From Bacteroidales bacterium (lineage in GTDB: Bacteria; Bacteroidota; Bacteroidia; Bacteroidales; P3), in contig JAGBJI010000011.1 of NCBI GenBank assembly GCA_017934545.1, positions 1 to 43,621 of the forward strand: a stretch of 43,621 bases of DNA. Direction: 5' to 3'. A program made the translations under genes and the position numbers. The notes beneath the pieces were generated by a model. That model saw only the letters and a program-made list of their open reading frames with translations, had not been told where the DNA came from and searched no databases. Position 1 is the first letter of the stretch; each line of letters begins with the position of its first letter. Shown in pieces: positions 8,904-17,272 of the stretch.

Positions 8904-10229
8904 TTAGTTTTTCAATATCTGTTTATTATAAACGTATTCCGCTTGTTTTTCGTATACATCACGCCAACCCTGCCACTGACCGCAACCGGACAAAGATTCG
9001 TTATGCCATACTGAAATAAAATCTCCGTTTACCCGTTTGACTTCGTCTATAAGGTCTTTTATTTTTTGCCACGCTTCATCACTGCTTAACTCCAATCCGT
9101 TCTTCAATGCAACATCCATATATGCAAACGGATATACTTTCATCCCCGTTTCACAATCACGCTCCAAGTCGTAAAAATTGTAAGGCGTGCATATTCCTGC
9201 CCTAAAACCTATATGGTCGGAATATCCCATGGAATAATCTTCTTCTATTCCGTTTTCAATCAAATTGCGGTACGACTCCGGCAGATTAAACCTAAGGTAA
9301 TGGAAGCGTGATTGCCTGATATTTTTATGGATTATCTCACTCAACAATTTTATCTGCTCGGTCATGTCCTGCGGATATTCCGTTGAATAGTACGAAGGGT
9401 GTATTCCGATTGACGAATAGTCACCCAACGATTTTATCAGCAACTGAAAGTCATTGTTATAAGGAGATATATTCTTATCATATTTAGTTCTCATTGAAAA
9501 CAAAAAGAAAAACACCGTTGCAAGTTTGTATTTACTGATAAATCCTAACAGATAATCAAAACAATCGTACGGGTCTTTTTCTATATTGAGCAATACTCTG
9601 AACCGTTGAACGCATTGTTTGAAATCGCCGTTCTTCAAATCCCTTAAAAATCCTCCGACTGTACGGTAAAAGCCTTTGTTTTTATAACTGTAAGCCATGT
9701 CTACATCTACCGTATTTATGAATCTGAACTGCCTTGGTTTGAAATTAATCTCGGGGTATTTATCTTTTATTTTTTGCTTAAGCAATTCCGCCCAAATATT
9801 AACGACAGGTTTGGCAAAGAACTCTTTTTTGTATGCAATGCTGTCCGAAGCACAAAACCGTGAATGCTTATCCCGTATGAACGGCAAGTATTCTTCGTAC
9901 CTTGATACCATATAAAATACGGCTGCAAACACATCAAAACCCAAACTGTCGTCATCCCCGTAGTTGCGGAACAGTTTCGGTATTCCGTCCTGTTCGGTAT
10001 AATCCACCTCAACCGAATATATATTGGTTTCAAATAAAAATTGGCTGTTGGTTATATGAATCTCGTCAAACAATCTGCTATCGCAATACGACAGTTTGGC
10101 TCCGCTCAAGGCTATAAACTGTTCCCTTGAAGTTGTAACCATATATTCAACCTGCAATATCTCTTTGAACAACAGATTGATTGTGTAACCCAAACGGTTG
10201 GTCTGCCTGTCTATATATATAACCAGCAT
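8904..10229 (-). CDS. Polysaccharide deacetylase family protein (Bacteroidota type)
   Basis: The 441-residue protein resembles Bacteroidota polysaccharide deacetylases that have an extra N-terminal domain of about 150 residues (LGFDVFAAVFYMVSRYEEY is typical). The NodB-like core begins at INTVDVDMAY (about 170), where the DVD Asp residues are candidates for catalysis and metal binding. It continues with SIGIHPSYYST (metal-ligand His), FHYLRFNLPESYRNL and DYSMGYSDHIGFRAG. The C-terminal ISVWHNESL His fits the last motif. No signal peptide is visible, so it is probably cytoplasmic. It starts one base after the lptB stop, within an LPS operon, suggesting a carbohydrate substrate of the envelope. 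The exact substrate is unknown. Confidence 0.82.
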   Translation of the reverse strand: MLVIYIDRQTNRLGYTINLLFKEILQVEYMVTTSREQFIALSGAKLSYCDSRLFDEIHITNSQFLFETNIYSVEVDYTEQDGIPKLFRNYGDDDSLGFDVFAAVFYMVSRYEEYLPFIRDKHSRFCASDSIAYKKEFFAKPVVNIWAELLKQKIKDKYPEINFKPRQFRFINTVDVDMAYSYKNKGFYRTVGGFLRDLKNGDFKQCVQRFRVLLNIEKDPYDCFDYLLGFISKYKLATVFFFLFSMRTKYDKNISPYNNDFQLLIKSLGDYSSIGIHPSYYSTEYPQDMTEQIKLLSEIIHKNIRQSRFHYLRFNLPESYRNLIENGIEEDYSMGYSDHIGFRAGICTPYNFYDLERDCETGMKVYPFAYMDVALKNGLELSSDEAWQKIKDLIDEVKRVNGDFISVWHNESLSGCGQWQGWRDVYEKQAEYVYNKQILKN

Positions 10230-10230
10230 A

Positions 10231-10953
10231 TTATCTCAACTCAAAATTATCACCCAAATATTTTTTACGCACCTCTTCATCGGCTGCCAACACTTCGGGC
10301 GTACCAGATTTCAAAACCCTGCCGTTAAACAACAGGTATGCCCTGTCAGTAATTGCCAATGTTTCATGTACGTTATGGTCTGTTATCAACACTCCTATAC
10401 CTTTGTCCTTAAGTTTGCTCACTATAAGTTGTATATCCTGCACTGCAATCGGGTCAACCCCCGCAAAAGGTTCGTCCAACAAAATAAATTCCGGGTCCGA
10501 AGCCAACGCTCGTGCTATTTCAGTCCGTCTTCTCTCTCCGCCAGACAACTGATTGCCGTGACTTTTTCTGATTTTCGTCAAAGAAAACTCCTCAAGCAAT
10601 TGTTCGGTTTTGTCTTTACGTTGCTGTTTGCTCAAAGGTTGGAATTCCAATATAGACATTATGTTATCCTCTACGGACATATTTCTGAACACTGACGCCT
10701 CCTGCGGCAGATAGCCTATATGGTTTTGGGCTCTTTTATACATCGGCATATCCGTAATGTCTTTGTCGTCCAGAAAAACCTTGCCCGAAAACGGTCTGAT
10801 TAAACCTACAATCATATAAAACGTGGTTGTCTTCCCTGCACCGTTAGGTCCCAACAATCCGACTATCTCCCCCGAATTCACCTCTATGGATGCTTGGTCT
10901 ACAACCGTTCTTTTTTTATATTTCTTTATAAGTTTTTCAGTATATAATTTCAT
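10231..10953 (-). CDS. lptB: LPS export ABC transporter ATP-binding protein LptB
   Basis: LptB is the cytoplasmic ATPase that powers LptFG extraction of LPS from the inner membrane. All ABC motifs are intact: Walker [15 protein letters not shown] (residues 33-46), Q-loop [11 protein letters not shown], signature [15 protein letters not shown], Walker [14 protein letters not shown], and switch His in ITDHNVHE. The [16 protein letters not shown] and GVDPIAV segments are typical of LptB as opposed to other ATPases. The 240-residue length fits. It is the promoter-proximal gene of the lptB - deacetylase - hldD - kdsC - rlpA operon. Confidence 0.95.
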   Translation of the reverse strand: MKLYTEKLIKKYKKRTVVDQASIEVNSGEIVGLLGPNGAGKTTTFYMIVGLIRPFSGKVFLDDKDITDMPMYKRAQNHIGYLPQEASVFRNMSVEDNIMSILEFQPLSKQQRKDKTEQLLEEFSLTKIRKSHGNQLSGGERRRTEIARALASDPEFILLDEPFAGVDPIAVQDIQLIVSKLKDKGIGVLITDHNVHETLAITDRAYLLFNGRVLKSGTPEVLAADEEVRKKYLGDNFELR

Positions 10954-10978
10954 TGTCTTTCTTTTTTTCCTATTTTTG

Positions 10979-11011
10979 CAAAAATATATACATTATATAT
11001 TGTATGACAAA
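10979..11011 (-). promoter_or_regulatory. lptB operon promoter
   Basis: On the minus strand, TTTG (11008-11011) is separated by 21 bases from TATTTTTG (10979-10986), a full match to the Bacteroidota -33/-7 consensus, 26 bases before the lptB ATG. The -7 box is half of the perfect palindrome 10971-10986, whose other half is a plus-strand TATTTTTG facing the methyltransferase-like gene. The -33 element lies inside the first codons of that gene. Confidence 0.75.
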
Positions 11012-11429
11012 GTCCGCTTTGTACCGAATATGTCAATATCCCAAATATTTTTTTCTCGCCAAAGGTGAGTTTTCTCTGCATTCCCCCTTTGTCTTTGCAT
11101 TTTTCACCAATGTTATTAAACGTAAAAAATACAAAAAAGGTTCACAAAATCAGCAACTAATTTGTAATATCAAAAATTATTTACCCTCTTACAAAATTTT
11201 AAATTTGTCTGTTACAGATACTTATTCACATTTCAACGATTTTATCTCAACTCCCTGCTCTGTGATTGTAATTGACGATTTCCGCTTGTGCAGACAAAAC
11301 TTTCTTTTGTGGCAAAAAATCATCAACACAGATTGCCGCTTTATCAGTTTGGATTTTTTCTCGTTCGGCATATTGATAAACAACCCTGACATCCGCTGCA
11401 AACAAAACTACATTCTGAAAAAACACTGA
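11004..11429 (+). CDS. Methyltransferase-like relic lacking the SAM-binding core
   Basis: The 141-residue protein resembles both ends of a Bacteroidota class I SAM-dependent methyltransferase family. The N-terminus YFFLAKGEFSLHSPFVFAFF matches that family's HSPFVF region. The C-terminus VIVIDDFRLCRQNFLLW, then FISLDFFSFGILI and KQNYILKK, matches its end. The middle, which should hold the Rossmann glycine-rich SAM loop, is reduced to about 35 unrelated-looking residues (KRKKYKKGSQNQQLI). The usual family length is, from memory, about 240-260 residues. The frame is open, so it is either an internally deleted gene or a relic. The ATG at 11004 overlaps the lptB promoter. Function cannot be assigned. 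Confidence 0.6.
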   Translation: MTKSALYRICQYPKYFFLAKGEFSLHSPFVFAFFTNVIKRKKYKKGSQNQQLICNIKNYLPSYKILNLSVTDTYSHFNDFISTPCSVIVIDDFRLCRQNFLLWQKIINTDCRFISLDFFSFGILINNPDIRCKQNYILKKH

Positions 11430-11463
11430 CATTTTCCGCATCTAACGGTGTAAATTTCTGATT

Positions 11464-11484
11464 TTGCAATAAATTTTATTGCAA
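11464..11484. promoter_or_regulatory. 21-bp perfect palindrome upstream of rubredoxin
   Basis: TTGCAATAAA at 11464-11473 and its exact reverse complement at 11475-11484 flank one central T. It is 40 bases upstream of the rubredoxin -7 box and 35 bases after the methyltransferase-like stop. It could be an operator for a dimeric regulator; it lacks a following T-run, so it is a poor terminator. Confidence 0.45.
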
Positions 11485-11523
11485 TTTATCCGTTTTTATT
11501 GCCCTTGTAACACTTATTTTTCA

Positions 11524-11531
11524 TAATTTTG
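11524..11531 (+). promoter_or_regulatory. Rubredoxin promoter -7 element
   Basis: TAATTTTG followed by C matches the Bacteroidota -7 consensus exactly and equals the -7 box of the gapA, tRNA-Glu and ferredoxin genes in this window. A partial -33 (CTTG, 11504-11507) is 16 bases upstream, closer than the usual 19-21. The box lies 52 bases before the rubredoxin ATG. Confidence 0.6.
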
Positions 11532-11582
11532 CAAAACAATACATTAAATTTCAGTTATTAACTTAAAAAAACAAAGCAAATC

Positions 11583-11741
11583 ATGGATTCTTACGAATGC
11601 ACAATCTGCGGATACATTTACAATCCGGCAGTAGGTGACCCCGATAGCGGCATAGCTCCGGGAACAAAGTTTGAAGATATTCCTGACGATTGGGTATGCC
11701 CTGTCTGCGGAGTAGGTAAATCAGATTTTGAACGCCGATAA
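11583..11741 (+). CDS. Rubredoxin
   Basis: Rubredoxin is a small one-iron electron carrier, common in anaerobes for superoxide/peroxide reduction and other redox steps. The 52-residue product starts [19 protein letters not shown] and has the two knuckles [10 protein letters not shown] (Cys 6 and 9) and [13 protein letters not shown] (Cys 39 and 42), the four iron ligands. The spacing, the [20 protein letters not shown] segment and the length are canonical. It is a single-gene unit between its own promoter and a terminator shared with pfkA. Confidence 0.97.
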   Translation: MDSYECTICGYIYNPAVGDPDSGIAPGTKFEDIPDDWVCPVCGVGKSDFERR

Positions 11742-11744
11742 AAC

Positions 11745-11782
11745 AATAAGACAGATTCCTTTTTATGAGAATCTGTCTTATT
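11745..11782. terminator. Bidirectional terminator, rubredoxin / pfkA
   Basis: Bases 11745-11758 pair perfectly with 11769-11782 (14 bp, 10-base loop) between the convergent rubredoxin and pfkA genes. Short T- and A-runs flank it. Confidence 0.75.
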
Positions 11783-11798
11783 TGCTTGAATGAATATT

Positions 11799-12776
11799 CT
11801 ATATACTCAAATCATCCAATATCTTTATCAATTTTTTGTCAAACGGTTTGTCACTGCGTACCGCCTCCGAAAAAGGAACATATACTATTTCGTTGTTACG
11901 CACGCCGACCATTATATTCCGCTGTCCCTGAACAATGGCTTCTATTGCCCCGTAACCCGTTTCGCTTGCTAAAATACGGTCCCTTGCCGACGGTCTTCCG
12001 CCACGCTGAAGATGTCCCAAAATGGTAACCCGTACATCGTAATCAGGGAATTCTTTCCTTACCCTGTCAGCATAATACATTGCACCGCATTTAGGGCTTT
12101 CGGACACCACCACTATGCAGCTTTTCTTCGATTTTCTTATTCCCCGGCTTAAAAACTGTTCCAATTGGTCAACATCGGTACGGTCTTCGGGGATTATAGC
12201 CGCCTCCGCACCGGAAGCTATTGCCGAATTTTGAGCTAAAAAACCTGCATCCCTGCCCATAACCTCAACAAAAAATATTCTTTCGTGCGATGTTGCCGTA
12301 TCGCGTATACGGTCTACGCATTCCACTATGGTATTCAGCGTAGTGTCGTAACCAATGGTTGAATCCGTACCGTAAAGGTCGTTGTCAATAGTACCCGGCA
12401 ATCCCACGCAAGGTATGTCAAACATCTGTGCAAACTCCATCGCTCCGCGTAAAGAGCCGTTGCCGCCTATCACCACCAACGCATCTATCTGTTCACGGCA
12501 CATAGTATCGTACGCCTGCCGCATTCCCGCTTCGGTACGGAACTTTTCGCTGCGTGCAGTACGCAATATTGTTCCTCCAGTGTTTATAATGCAACTTACG
12601 TCTTCCGTGGTAAACTCACGCACTTCGCCGTTTATCAAACCTTCCCAGCCTCTGTAAACGGCTTTTATTTTGAATCCTTTGGCAATACCTGCACGTGTGA
12701 CGGCACGGATAGCCGCATTCATACCCGGAGCATCGCCGCCCGAGGTCAGCACTCCTATTGTTTTTATTGTAGCCAT
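11799..12776 (-). CDS. pfkA: ATP-dependent 6-phosphofructokinase
   Basis: PfkA phosphorylates fructose-6-phosphate to fructose-1,6-bisphosphate, the committed step of glycolysis. The 325-residue protein shows the ATP-binding [19 protein letters not shown] (residues 8-26), GNGSLRGA, the catalytic [12 protein letters not shown] with the Asp base, [13 protein letters not shown], and [15 protein letters not shown] near the C-terminus. The Gly in GGNGS favours ATP rather than pyrophosphate as phosphate donor, by family knowledge. It lies downstream of gapA on the same strand but is separated from it by 512 bases that include a terminator and a palindrome array. Confidence 0.96.
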   Translation of the reverse strand: MATIKTIGVLTSGGDAPGMNAAIRAVTRAGIAKGFKIKAVYRGWEGLINGEVREFTTEDVSCIINTGGTILRTARSEKFRTEAGMRQAYDTMCREQIDALVVIGGNGSLRGAMEFAQMFDIPCVGLPGTIDNDLYGTDSTIGYDTTLNTIVECVDRIRDTATSHERIFFVEVMGRDAGFLAQNSAIASGAEAAIIPEDRTDVDQLEQFLSRGIRKSKKSCIVVVSESPKCGAMYYADRVRKEFPDYDVRVTILGHLQRGGRPSARDRILASETGYGAIEAIVQGQRNIMVGVRNNEIVYVPFSEAVRSDKPFDKKLIKILDDLSI

Positions 12777-12963
12777 AACTTAAAACTTTTTCCTATTATT
12801 AACGGCGTTTGACAAGTATTATTTTTCATAACATGCAATGAAAGATAAAAATAACATTTTTTCATTCTTTTGTCACAATATTTTCACTTTGAAACAATCA
12901 ATTGCCGCCGCCCCTACCCGCTTTTAACAAAAAAGATGCTTAACCCTGCACATTAAAAAATTG

Positions 12964-13083
12964 TTTTCAGAAAAGAAAAATAAAAAACATATGTATTTTT
13001 TCAAAAAAACATATGAATTTTAATCAAAAAACATATGTTTTTGAAACGAAAAACATATGTTTTTTTTAAACGCTTTCTGAAAA
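12964..13083. repeat. Six-unit palindrome array on a 22-bp lattice (pfkA-gapA gap)
   Basis: Four copies of a palindrome centred on CATATG begin at 12988, 13010, 13032 and 13054, exactly 22 bp apart. Each is flanked by A-runs before and T-runs after (AAAAACATATGTTTTT type). On the same lattice, one step outside, are TTTTCAGAAAA (centre 12969) and its reverse complement TTTCTGAAAA (centre 13078). The array therefore has six units and is mirror-symmetric as a whole. It is about 190 bases upstream of pfkA. The rest of the 512-base gap holds the gapA terminator and no visible gene. A GCCGCCGCC-containing 13-mer at 12901 recurs at 19825. Confidence 0.85.
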
Positions 13084-13228
13084 GGATTTCTTCGAGGGCT
13101 GTCTATACTTATTCTAACGGCATTATGATTCAAAATACAAATCTGTCATTATTAACTATCCTCCAATCCACCGCTGACACAAACGTATTTTAATGCAGTA
13201 TTTATATTATCAATATCGGTATACAACA

Positions 13229-13272
13229 AAAAAAAAACGGCGGTAACTTTTGCAGTTAACCGCCGGTTTTTT
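13229..13272 (-). terminator. gapA terminator
   Basis: On the minus strand a G+C-rich hairpin (CCGGCGGTTAAC paired with GTTACCGCCG, with a one-base bulge) is followed by a run of at least nine T. It lies about 20 bases beyond the gapA stop. Confidence 0.85.
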
Positions 13273-13288
13273 AGTTTAAATTTTTTAT

Positions 13289-14305
<1,017 letters not shown>

Positions 14306-14347
14306 TTATTTTTTATGTTAATAAACTGATAAATCATTAAATTTTTG

Positions 14348-14378
14348 CAAAATTATGATAATTTGTCTGATTGACAAA
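14348..14378 (-). promoter_or_regulatory. gapA promoter
   Basis: On the minus strand TTTG (14375-14378) is followed after 19 bases by TAATTTTG (14348-14355), an exact match to the Bacteroidota consensus, 51 bases before the gapA ATG. Confidence 0.85.
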
Positions 14379-14382
14379 ATAA

Positions 14383-15591
14383 TTAAAGATTTTTTTCTGT
14401 CATGTTCCACAGTGCATTAAACAATAAATCGCCTTGCAATTTATATCCTTTTGCAGTAAGATGCACTCTGTCCTGCAGTATCAAGCCACTATTCAGCATT
14501 TTTACGCATGAGCCTTTCCCGCCTAAAACTTCATACATATTTATATACGCACATCCCATACGCTTGGCGGCATTATACACCATGTCAACCGCCGCTTGTT
14601 GATGCGGATTTACGGTTTTTCTGTTCGTATAACTCTCTATAGGCGAAGTTAAAACTATAGGCACATTATTATTTACCTGTCTTATCTTTTCTATCAACTG
14701 AATAAGATTTTGTTCAAACTCCGTTTCAGTGGCGTTTTCTTTCATATCGTTAGCAGCCAATGATATTACAATCATGTCAAAGTCCACCGACTCCATCTGC
14801 AAAAAGAATTTACCTGCATTAAGATATGATTTGCATGTAGCATTTTCGGCAGATGTTGCATTGTAAACAACTCCGGGATTTGAATTATCAAAATAAAATC
14901 CGTACAAATAAAATATATCCGTACTTGTTTTGTCAATTTCTATTTTTATTTCCTGCACATAATCCGCCAAAATAAACTCCGTATATCCGTATTCCTTATT
15001 ATATATCTTTTGATATGCCACAGGAATGTCATACAATATTATATTGTCACCCTCGTTCAACGGAGAATGATAGATTTTTACAGTATTGAAATCGTACTTT
15101 ACGGCGTTTTTGTTGTTTACACTGACCGTAATACTATTCTCTTTTGCCGTTGTATATGCAGTAGTTCCCCATAAACCTGAATTATTTTCAAATCCTGTAC
15201 TTGTAATGTCAAAAGATTTCCACGCAGAAGAGAAATTTATTTTATAAGAATCGGGAACGTTTTTAGTGTAAGGCGGTATCATTCCCCTTGAAGCCTCCAA
15301 TCCCGGCATGAAAGACTGAAAATCGGTACGTATTCTTCCCGTTTGAACATCCGATTGTAAGTGAAAATCGCCGATATGCAGTATTTTTATCTGACGGTTT
15401 CCGAATTTTATCATTGACGAAAACTTATTTGCAAAGTCTTTAAGTTGATTTTGCGACTGCCCGAATGCAACTACGGTATCGGCATTCTTATTAACAAAAG
15501 AATAATTGTCAATATCAACCTGTTGACCCGTAGCTCCGTTAATGATAAATACGGATATTACAATTGCGGATATAATTTTTTTTATCTTCAT
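14383..15591 (-). CDS. SGNH-like secreted protein lacking the nucleophile Ser
   Basis: The 402-residue protein has a signal peptide (1-22, ending GATGQ) and the fold signature of Bacteroidota SGNH/GDSL hydrolases. Block I reads LHIGDFHLQSDVQTG (residues 71-85), where the family has GDSH; residue 76 is Phe in place of the nucleophilic Ser. Block III (SLAANDM) keeps the Asn, and block V (DRVHLTAKGY, about 382) keeps the Asp and His. A beta-rich insert of about 130 residues lies between blocks I and III. Without Ser it is probably not a classical esterase and may bind carbohydrate. It overlaps the GldA-like gene by ATGA, so translation is coupled. Confidence 0.75.
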   Translation of the reverse strand: MKIKKIISAIVISVFIINGATGQQVDIDNYSFVNKNADTVVAFGQSQNQLKDFANKFSSMIKFGNRQIKILHIGDFHLQSDVQTGRIRTDFQSFMPGLEASRGMIPPYTKNVPDSYKINFSSAWKSFDITSTGFENNSGLWGTTAYTTAKENSITVSVNNKNAVKYDFNTVKIYHSPLNEGDNIILYDIPVAYQKIYNKEYGYTEFILADYVQEIKIEIDKTSTDIFYLYGFYFDNSNPGVVYNATSAENATCKSYLNAGKFFLQMESVDFDMIVISLAANDMKENATETEFEQNLIQLIEKIRQVNNNVPIVLTSPIESYTNRKTVNPHQQAAVDMVYNAAKRMGCAYINMYEVLGGKGSCVKMLNSGLILQDRVHLTAKGYKLQGDLLFNALWNMTEKNL

Positions 15592-16298
15592 TGCAAAGAA
15601 GTTATTTCTCTGAACTTTTTCTCCATTGACCCGCCCGCAGATAAATTTTCTATACTGTCGTCCGCAACCAAACGACCGTTATTTATAATGACGGCACGTG
15701 AACACATAGCCTCAACTTCCTGCATTATATGGGTTGACAACAACACCGTCTTCTCTTTGCCTATACGGTTTATTATCTGGCGTATCTCAATAATTTGGTT
15801 AGGGTCTAATCCCGTTGTCGGTTCATCTAAAATAAGCACTTTCGGATTGTGAATCATAGCCTGTGCCAAGCCCACTCGCTGTTTGTAACCCTTACTTAAA
15901 GTGCCTATCTTCTTATTTACTTCTTTTGTCAAGCCCACCGTTTCTATCATCTGCTCAACCCGAAACTTTTTTTCCTTGCTTTTCAATCCGTGAATGCCCG
16001 CCGTAAACTCCAAAGATTCCCTTACATACAAATCAGTATACAAAGGATTCTGTTCAGGAAGATAACCTATCAGTGATTTTATCTCCATCGGTTCTTCAAA
16101 TATGTCAAAACCACAGATTTTAACCTCACCCGAAGTAGGAGGAATAAAGCATGTAATGATTTTCATCATAGTGCTTTTGCCTGCACCGTTAGGGCCTAAC
16201 AGTCCGACTATCTCTCCCTGCGAAGCTGTAAGCGAAACATTATCCAAAGCTTTTTGTTGTCCGTATATTTTTGTCAGATTTTTTATCTCTATGGTCAT
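15588..16298 (-). CDS. GldA-like ABC transporter ATP-binding protein, shortened
   Basis: The 236-residue ATPase closely resembles GldA, the ATP-binding partner of GldF/GldG in gliding bacteria. Motifs are intact: Walker [16 protein letters not shown]-loop IGYLPEQNPLYTDLYVRE, signature TLSKGYKQRVGLAQAM, Walker B VLILDEPTTGLDPNQIIEIR, and the switch His in LLSTHIMQEVEAM. The family normally continues for about 60-70 residues before ending with a LExVFREIT-like motif. Here that motif (GGSMEKKFREIT) follows the ATPase core almost at once, as if the subdomain had been deleted. No GldF/GldG-type permease is in the window, so the transport partner is unknown. Confidence 0.8.
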   Translation of the reverse strand: MTIEIKNLTKIYGQQKALDNVSLTASQGEIVGLLGPNGAGKSTMMKIITCFIPPTSGEVKICGFDIFEEPMEIKSLIGYLPEQNPLYTDLYVRESLEFTAGIHGLKSKEKKFRVEQMIETVGLTKEVNKKIGTLSKGYKQRVGLAQAMIHNPKVLILDEPTTGLDPNQIIEIRQIINRIGKEKTVLLSTHIMQEVEAMCSRAVIINNGRLVADDSIENLSAGGSMEKKFREITSLQ

Positions 16299-16327
16299 AA
16301 TTTATTCTCTTTTATCTAAATAATCTG

Positions 16328-16359
16328 CGAAATTACTTAAAATTCCCTATATTTGCAAA
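16328..16359 (-). promoter_or_regulatory. Promoter of the GldA-like gene
   Basis: On the minus strand TTTG (16356-16359) is followed after 20 bases by TAATTTCG (16328-16335), seven of eight bases like the -7 consensus, 30 bases before the ATG. It overlaps the opposing -7 box at 16348-16355. Confidence 0.6.
16348..16355 (+). promoter_or_regulatory. Promoter -7 element of the RluA-like operon
   Basis: TATATTTG followed by C matches TAnnTTTG, 22 bases before the ATG at 16378. The -33 region has no clear TTTG. Confidence 0.5.
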
Positions 16360-16377
16360 ATATTTTACTTAAATAAA

Positions 16378-17253
16378 ATGAATATAAAAATAAAACAAGA
16401 GATAAAATTATTGGATTTTGTCCTTTCTTACTTCCCGCAAACGTCTGTAACAAAGGCGAAAAAAATGATTATGTACAACTGTTTTTATCTTTCGGGAGCA
16501 AGCATAAAAAGTTTTGAATACATTCTGCACAAAGGTGACACGGTTGAATACAGAAAATACAGCGGCGGAATGCGTATTGCAAAAGAAAAACGCAGCGTAA
16601 CGGTAATTTATGAGGACAGGGACATAATCGTAATCAACAAATCATCCTTTCAAACAGTAGTCGGAGCAACCGAAAAGAACGAACTGTCACTTACATCCGA
16701 ACTTAAAAAATACTTAAAACGCAAATATCATAACAACGAAGTATATTTAGTTTTCGCTCCGCAGAAAGATGAATGCGGCCTTTGCATATTTGCAAAAAAC
16801 AAACTTGCAAGAAATTGGCTTGAAAAGCAAAAAGATTCTTTCAATTTCACAATATCGGCCATCGTAACGGGAGATTTAAAACACAAAAACGACAAAAAAC
16901 AGGTCTTTATTGCGGAAAACAACGGTATATATTCCGTTTCAACGGCGGACAATCCTAATGCAAAAAAAGTTATTCTTAATTACAAGACAAAAGAATCGTG
17001 GAGCGTTGAAGACAAAAACTATTATCTTATCGAAATATACCAAACAGGATGCTCTGCGTGGCTAAACAGATTGATTCTGTCCGACATCTGCGGCGGAGTT
17101 GTGGCGGACGGCGTGTTCAAAAAGCAAAAGTACAGCAACAATACTTTGAAATACTGCATTCACAGCGTTGAATTGTTGCGGCCGAGTACCAACAAAAAGT
17201 TGACAATTGCGTGTTCTTTACCGCATAACTTCACAAAATTGAATAATCTATAA
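16378..17253 (+). CDS. RluA-family pseudouridine synthase homologue, catalytically degenerate
   Basis: The 291-residue protein has the layout of a Bacteroidota RluA-type pseudouridine synthase: an S4-like RNA-binding domain (about 8-58; VTKAKKMIMYNCFYLSG, HKGDTVEY) and a synthase domain (from VIYEDRDIIVINKSS, about 76). The active-site motif HRLDRxTSG is replaced by FAPQKDECG (126-134), so Gln 129 sits where the catalytic Asp should be, although GLCIFAKN next to it is retained. The RxxQIRxH region near 215-235 is also eroded (GCSAWLNRLILSDICGG). The long open frame argues against simple decay. It may bind RNA without catalysis. It begins the operon that includes gmk. Confidence 0.8.
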   Translation: MNIKIKQEIKLLDFVLSYFPQTSVTKAKKMIMYNCFYLSGASIKSFEYILHKGDTVEYRKYSGGMRIAKEKRSVTVIYEDRDIIVINKSSFQTVVGATEKNELSLTSELKKYLKRKYHNNEVYLVFAPQKDECGLCIFAKNKLARNWLEKQKDSFNFTISAIVTGDLKHKNDKKQVFIAENNGIYSVSTADNPNAKKVILNYKTKESWSVEDKNYYLIEIYQTGCSAWLNRLILSDICGGVVADGVFKKQKYSNNTLKYCIHSVELLRPSTNKKLTIACSLPHNFTKLNNL

Positions 17254-17272
17254 CAAAAAAATTTTATAAAAT

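Noticed and set aside
10953-11003. Extended start for the methyltransferase-like protein
   Set aside because: The 17 upstream codons are encoded over the divergent promoter boxes and overlap the lptB start; the ATG at 11004 leads into the conserved N-terminus.
12901-12913. 13-base ATTGCCGCCGCCC shared with 19825-19837 as part of the array element
   Set aside because: The match is exact, but its distance to the array differs (68 and 17 bases to the first unit centre), so it does not behave as a fixed end of the element.
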